Source: Variovorax sp. SG517 (GTDB taxonomy: Bacteria > Pseudomonadota > Gammaproteobacteria > Burkholderiales > Burkholderiaceae_C). Taken from it: a stretch of 64,000 bases of DNA. This document shows, piece by piece, positions 62,672-64,000 of this stretch. Position 1 is the stretch's first letter, and every line of letters starts with the position of its first letter. Location of the stretch: assembly GCF_013376045.1 (NCBI RefSeq), contig NZ_JABMJG010000008.1:186001-250000 (forward strand). The letters are read 5' to 3'. The notes beneath the pieces are model-generated. The model was not told where the DNA came from, did no database searches, and worked only from the letters and a program-made list of their open reading frames with translations. Made by a program: the position numbers and the translations under genes.

Positions 62672-63736
62672 ATGCAAAAAGACTCCGAAGAAAGCAGGTT
62701 TTCCGAACTCGCCCCCATCGAGCAGCCCGCACATGAAGAAGCGCGGCCCAAGCCCGTTCGCGGCATGCCGTTCGGCTGGTTCTGGCCCATGGCGTCCGGC
62801 GCCGCGATTGCGCTCGTGCTGCGCATCGTCTTCAGCAGTGCACCCGGCAAGCCCTACTCGGCCATGCTGGGCTCCTTCGTGTACTTCGTGCCGGCGGTGT
62901 GCGGCGCGGTCACCGTCTACATGGCCGAGCGCGTCGAGCGGCGCAGTTGGGGCTACTACATCTGGGCGCCGTGGGTGGCGACCTCGCTCTTCGTCGGCGG
63001 CACGCTGCTGGTGTTCATCGAAGGGCTGATCTGCGCCATCGTCATCGTGCCGCTGTTCGCCACCATGGGCAGCGTCGGCGGGCTGGCGATGGGCATCGTG
63101 TGCCGCATCACCAACTGGCCGAAGCAGGCCGTCTACAGCTTCGCGATGCTGCCGCTGGTGCTGGGCGCCATCGAGCCCCAGCTGCCCAACCCCGACCGCT
63201 ACTCCGACACCTCGCGCTCGCTCTTCATCGCCGCGCCGCCCGAGCGCGTGTGGCACGAACTCAACGCCGCGTACGACATCCGACCCTCCGAAGTCGGCGA
63301 CGCCTGGGCCTACCGCATCGGCGTGCCGATGCCGGTGTCGGGCGTGACGGTCGATACGCCCGAGGGCCGCGTGCGCCAGGTGCAGTGGCAGAAGAACGTG
63401 CACTTCGAGGAAGTCATCACCGAGTGGCAGCCCGACCGCCTGCTGAAGTGGCGCTTCCGCTTCTCGCCCGACTCCTTCCCGGCCGGTGCGCTCGACGACC
63501 ACGTGATGATCGGCGGCCAGTATTTCGACCTGCGCGACGCCACCTACACGCTGACGCCGCGCGATGGCGGCACCGAGCTGCGCGTGGCTGTCTCGTGGCG
63601 CATGAGCACCAGCTTCAACTGGTATGCCGACCGCGTCATGCATCTCATGCTGGCGGATGCCTCGCAGAACATCCTGCGCTTCTACAAGGCGCGCAGCGAG
63701 GCGGCCGTGACGGCGGCGGTAGCTGAAGCCCAATGA
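62672..63736 (+). CDS. Membrane-anchored SRPBCC-domain protein
   Basis: This 354-residue protein has an N-terminal membrane part with about four hydrophobic segments (for example MASGAAIALVLRIVF, TSLFVGGTLLVFIEGLICAI) and a C-terminal SRPBCC/Bet v1-like lipid-binding domain. The latter has SLFIAAPPERVWHELN, VHFEEVITEWQPDRLLKWRF and TYTLTPRDGGTELRVAVSW. It is linked to the methyltransferase gene by 48 bases, and its stop overlaps the next start. It may hold a hydrophobic ligand at the membrane. The function is not known. Confidence 0.82.
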   Translation: MQKDSEESRFSELAPIEQPAHEEARPKPVRGMPFGWFWPMASGAAIALVLRIVFSSAPGKPYSAMLGSFVYFVPAVCGAVTVYMAERVERRSWGYYIWAPWVATSLFVGGTLLVFIEGLICAIVIVPLFATMGSVGGLAMGIVCRITNWPKQAVYSFAMLPLVLGAIEPQLPNPDRYSDTSRSLFIAAPPERVWHELNAAYDIRPSEVGDAWAYRIGVPMPVSGVTVDTPEGRVRQVQWQKNVHFEEVITEWQPDRLLKWRFRFSPDSFPAGALDDHVMIGGQYFDLRDATYTLTPRDGGTELRVAVSWRMSTSFNWYADRVMHLMLADASQNILRFYKARSEAAVTAAVAEAQ

Positions 63737-64000
63737 CGATGCAGCCCGTCTTCCAGCAGGCGCTCGGCCCCGCCTGGGACCGGCTGGGCGGCGTCATCCG
63801 GCGCCACTATGCGATGCGGCCGTTCTCCGACGACCACGTCTGCGTGCGCGGCACCATGAGCGAGGTCTGGCATGCTCCGTGGGCCGCGCTGCTGATGCCC
63901 TTCGGGCGGCTCTTCGGCGCGCTGGTGCCGCACCAGGGCAAGGACGTGCCGATCGAAGTGCACTACCGCTGCCGCCCCGGCAACGCCACGCTCCACTGGG
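63733..64000 (+). CDS. DUF4166-family protein, partial (3' end outside window)
   Basis: The first 89 residues of a protein are visible, starting MTMQPVFQQALGPAWDRLGG and continuing RRHYAMRPFSDDHVCVRGTM and KDVPIEVHYRCRPGNATLHW. The pattern resembles DUF4166, a domain often joined to saccharopine-dehydrogenase-like or lipid-related proteins. The ATG overlaps the SRPBCC stop (ATGA). The remainder is beyond the right edge, so this stays a family-level suggestion. Confidence 0.7.
   Translation, partial: MTMQPVFQQALGPAWDRLGGVIRRHYAMRPFSDDHVCVRGTMSEVWHAPWAALLMPFGRLFGALVPHQGKDVPIEVHYRCRPGNATLHW

Overview
The window looks like chromosomal DNA of a high-GC betaproteobacterium of the Comamonadaceae, most like Variovorax. 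That is an inference from the strong GC third-position bias, the many Bug-type (tripartite tricarboxylate) solute receptors, the grpE-dnaK-dnaJ order, and dispersed intergenic palindromes. I saw no rRNA, tRNA, CRISPR array, transposase or prophage gene.

1-17.3 kb is a complete oxidative uronate/aldarate catabolic locus. A leftward arm encodes an aldehyde dehydrogenase (cut by the window edge), glucarate dehydratase GudD, a small lipoprotein, 5-dehydro-4-deoxyglucarate dehydratase KdgD, two Bug receptors and a GntR/FCD regulator. A rightward arm encodes uronate dehydrogenase, an SMP-30 lactonase, a DctPQM TRAP transporter, galactarate dehydratase, an SDR, two more Bug receptors and an exported beta-propeller lactonase. 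Together they would convert galacturonate/glucuronate, galactarate and glucarate to 2-oxoglutarate. A 25-bp near-identical site lies in front of both arms and fits a GntR operator.

17.4-29.4 kb is mostly housekeeping and stress: psd, an HxlR-like regulator, an FKBP isomerase, grpE-dnaK-dnaJ with two heat-shock promoters, the PrkA-YeaH-SpoVR starvation module behind a 600-bp AT-rich leader, and aroQ.

29.4-38.1 kb holds a LysR gene divergent from a run that begins with a Rieske protein, a Rieske-less oxygenase and a GST, followed by glutathione-dependent formaldehyde oxidation (frmA, fghA). This resembles the split N-demethylase (NdmC/NdmE) logic. Small overlapping genes (GNAT, VOC, YciI, TfoX, 3'-5' exonuclease) follow.

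38.1-48.2 kb carries an alpha/beta hydrolase with an AraC regulator, gnd, a GNAT gene and an RND/MFP/OMF efflux operon. 48.2-52.9 kb is a leftward module of a prepilin-like peptide, an unknown protein, an MglA/Ras-like GTPase and two roadblock proteins, bracketed by two closely similar LysR genes.

53-64 kb contains a MarR gene, a DUF1569-like protein, an alpha/beta hydrolase, an RlmN/Cfr-like radical SAM enzyme, a 757-residue cysteine desulfurase-persulfide dioxygenase-rhodanese fusion divergent from an Lrp/AsnC regulator, a spore-photolyase-like radical SAM protein, and a GbsR/MarR-type regulator preceding a DCC-methyltransferase-SRPBCC-DUF4166 operon. The last two transcription units share an 18-bp operator-like site. 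The most promising leads are the triple sulfur fusion, the split Rieske/formaldehyde operon, the GTPase/roadblock/prepilin module and the GbsR-controlled operon.
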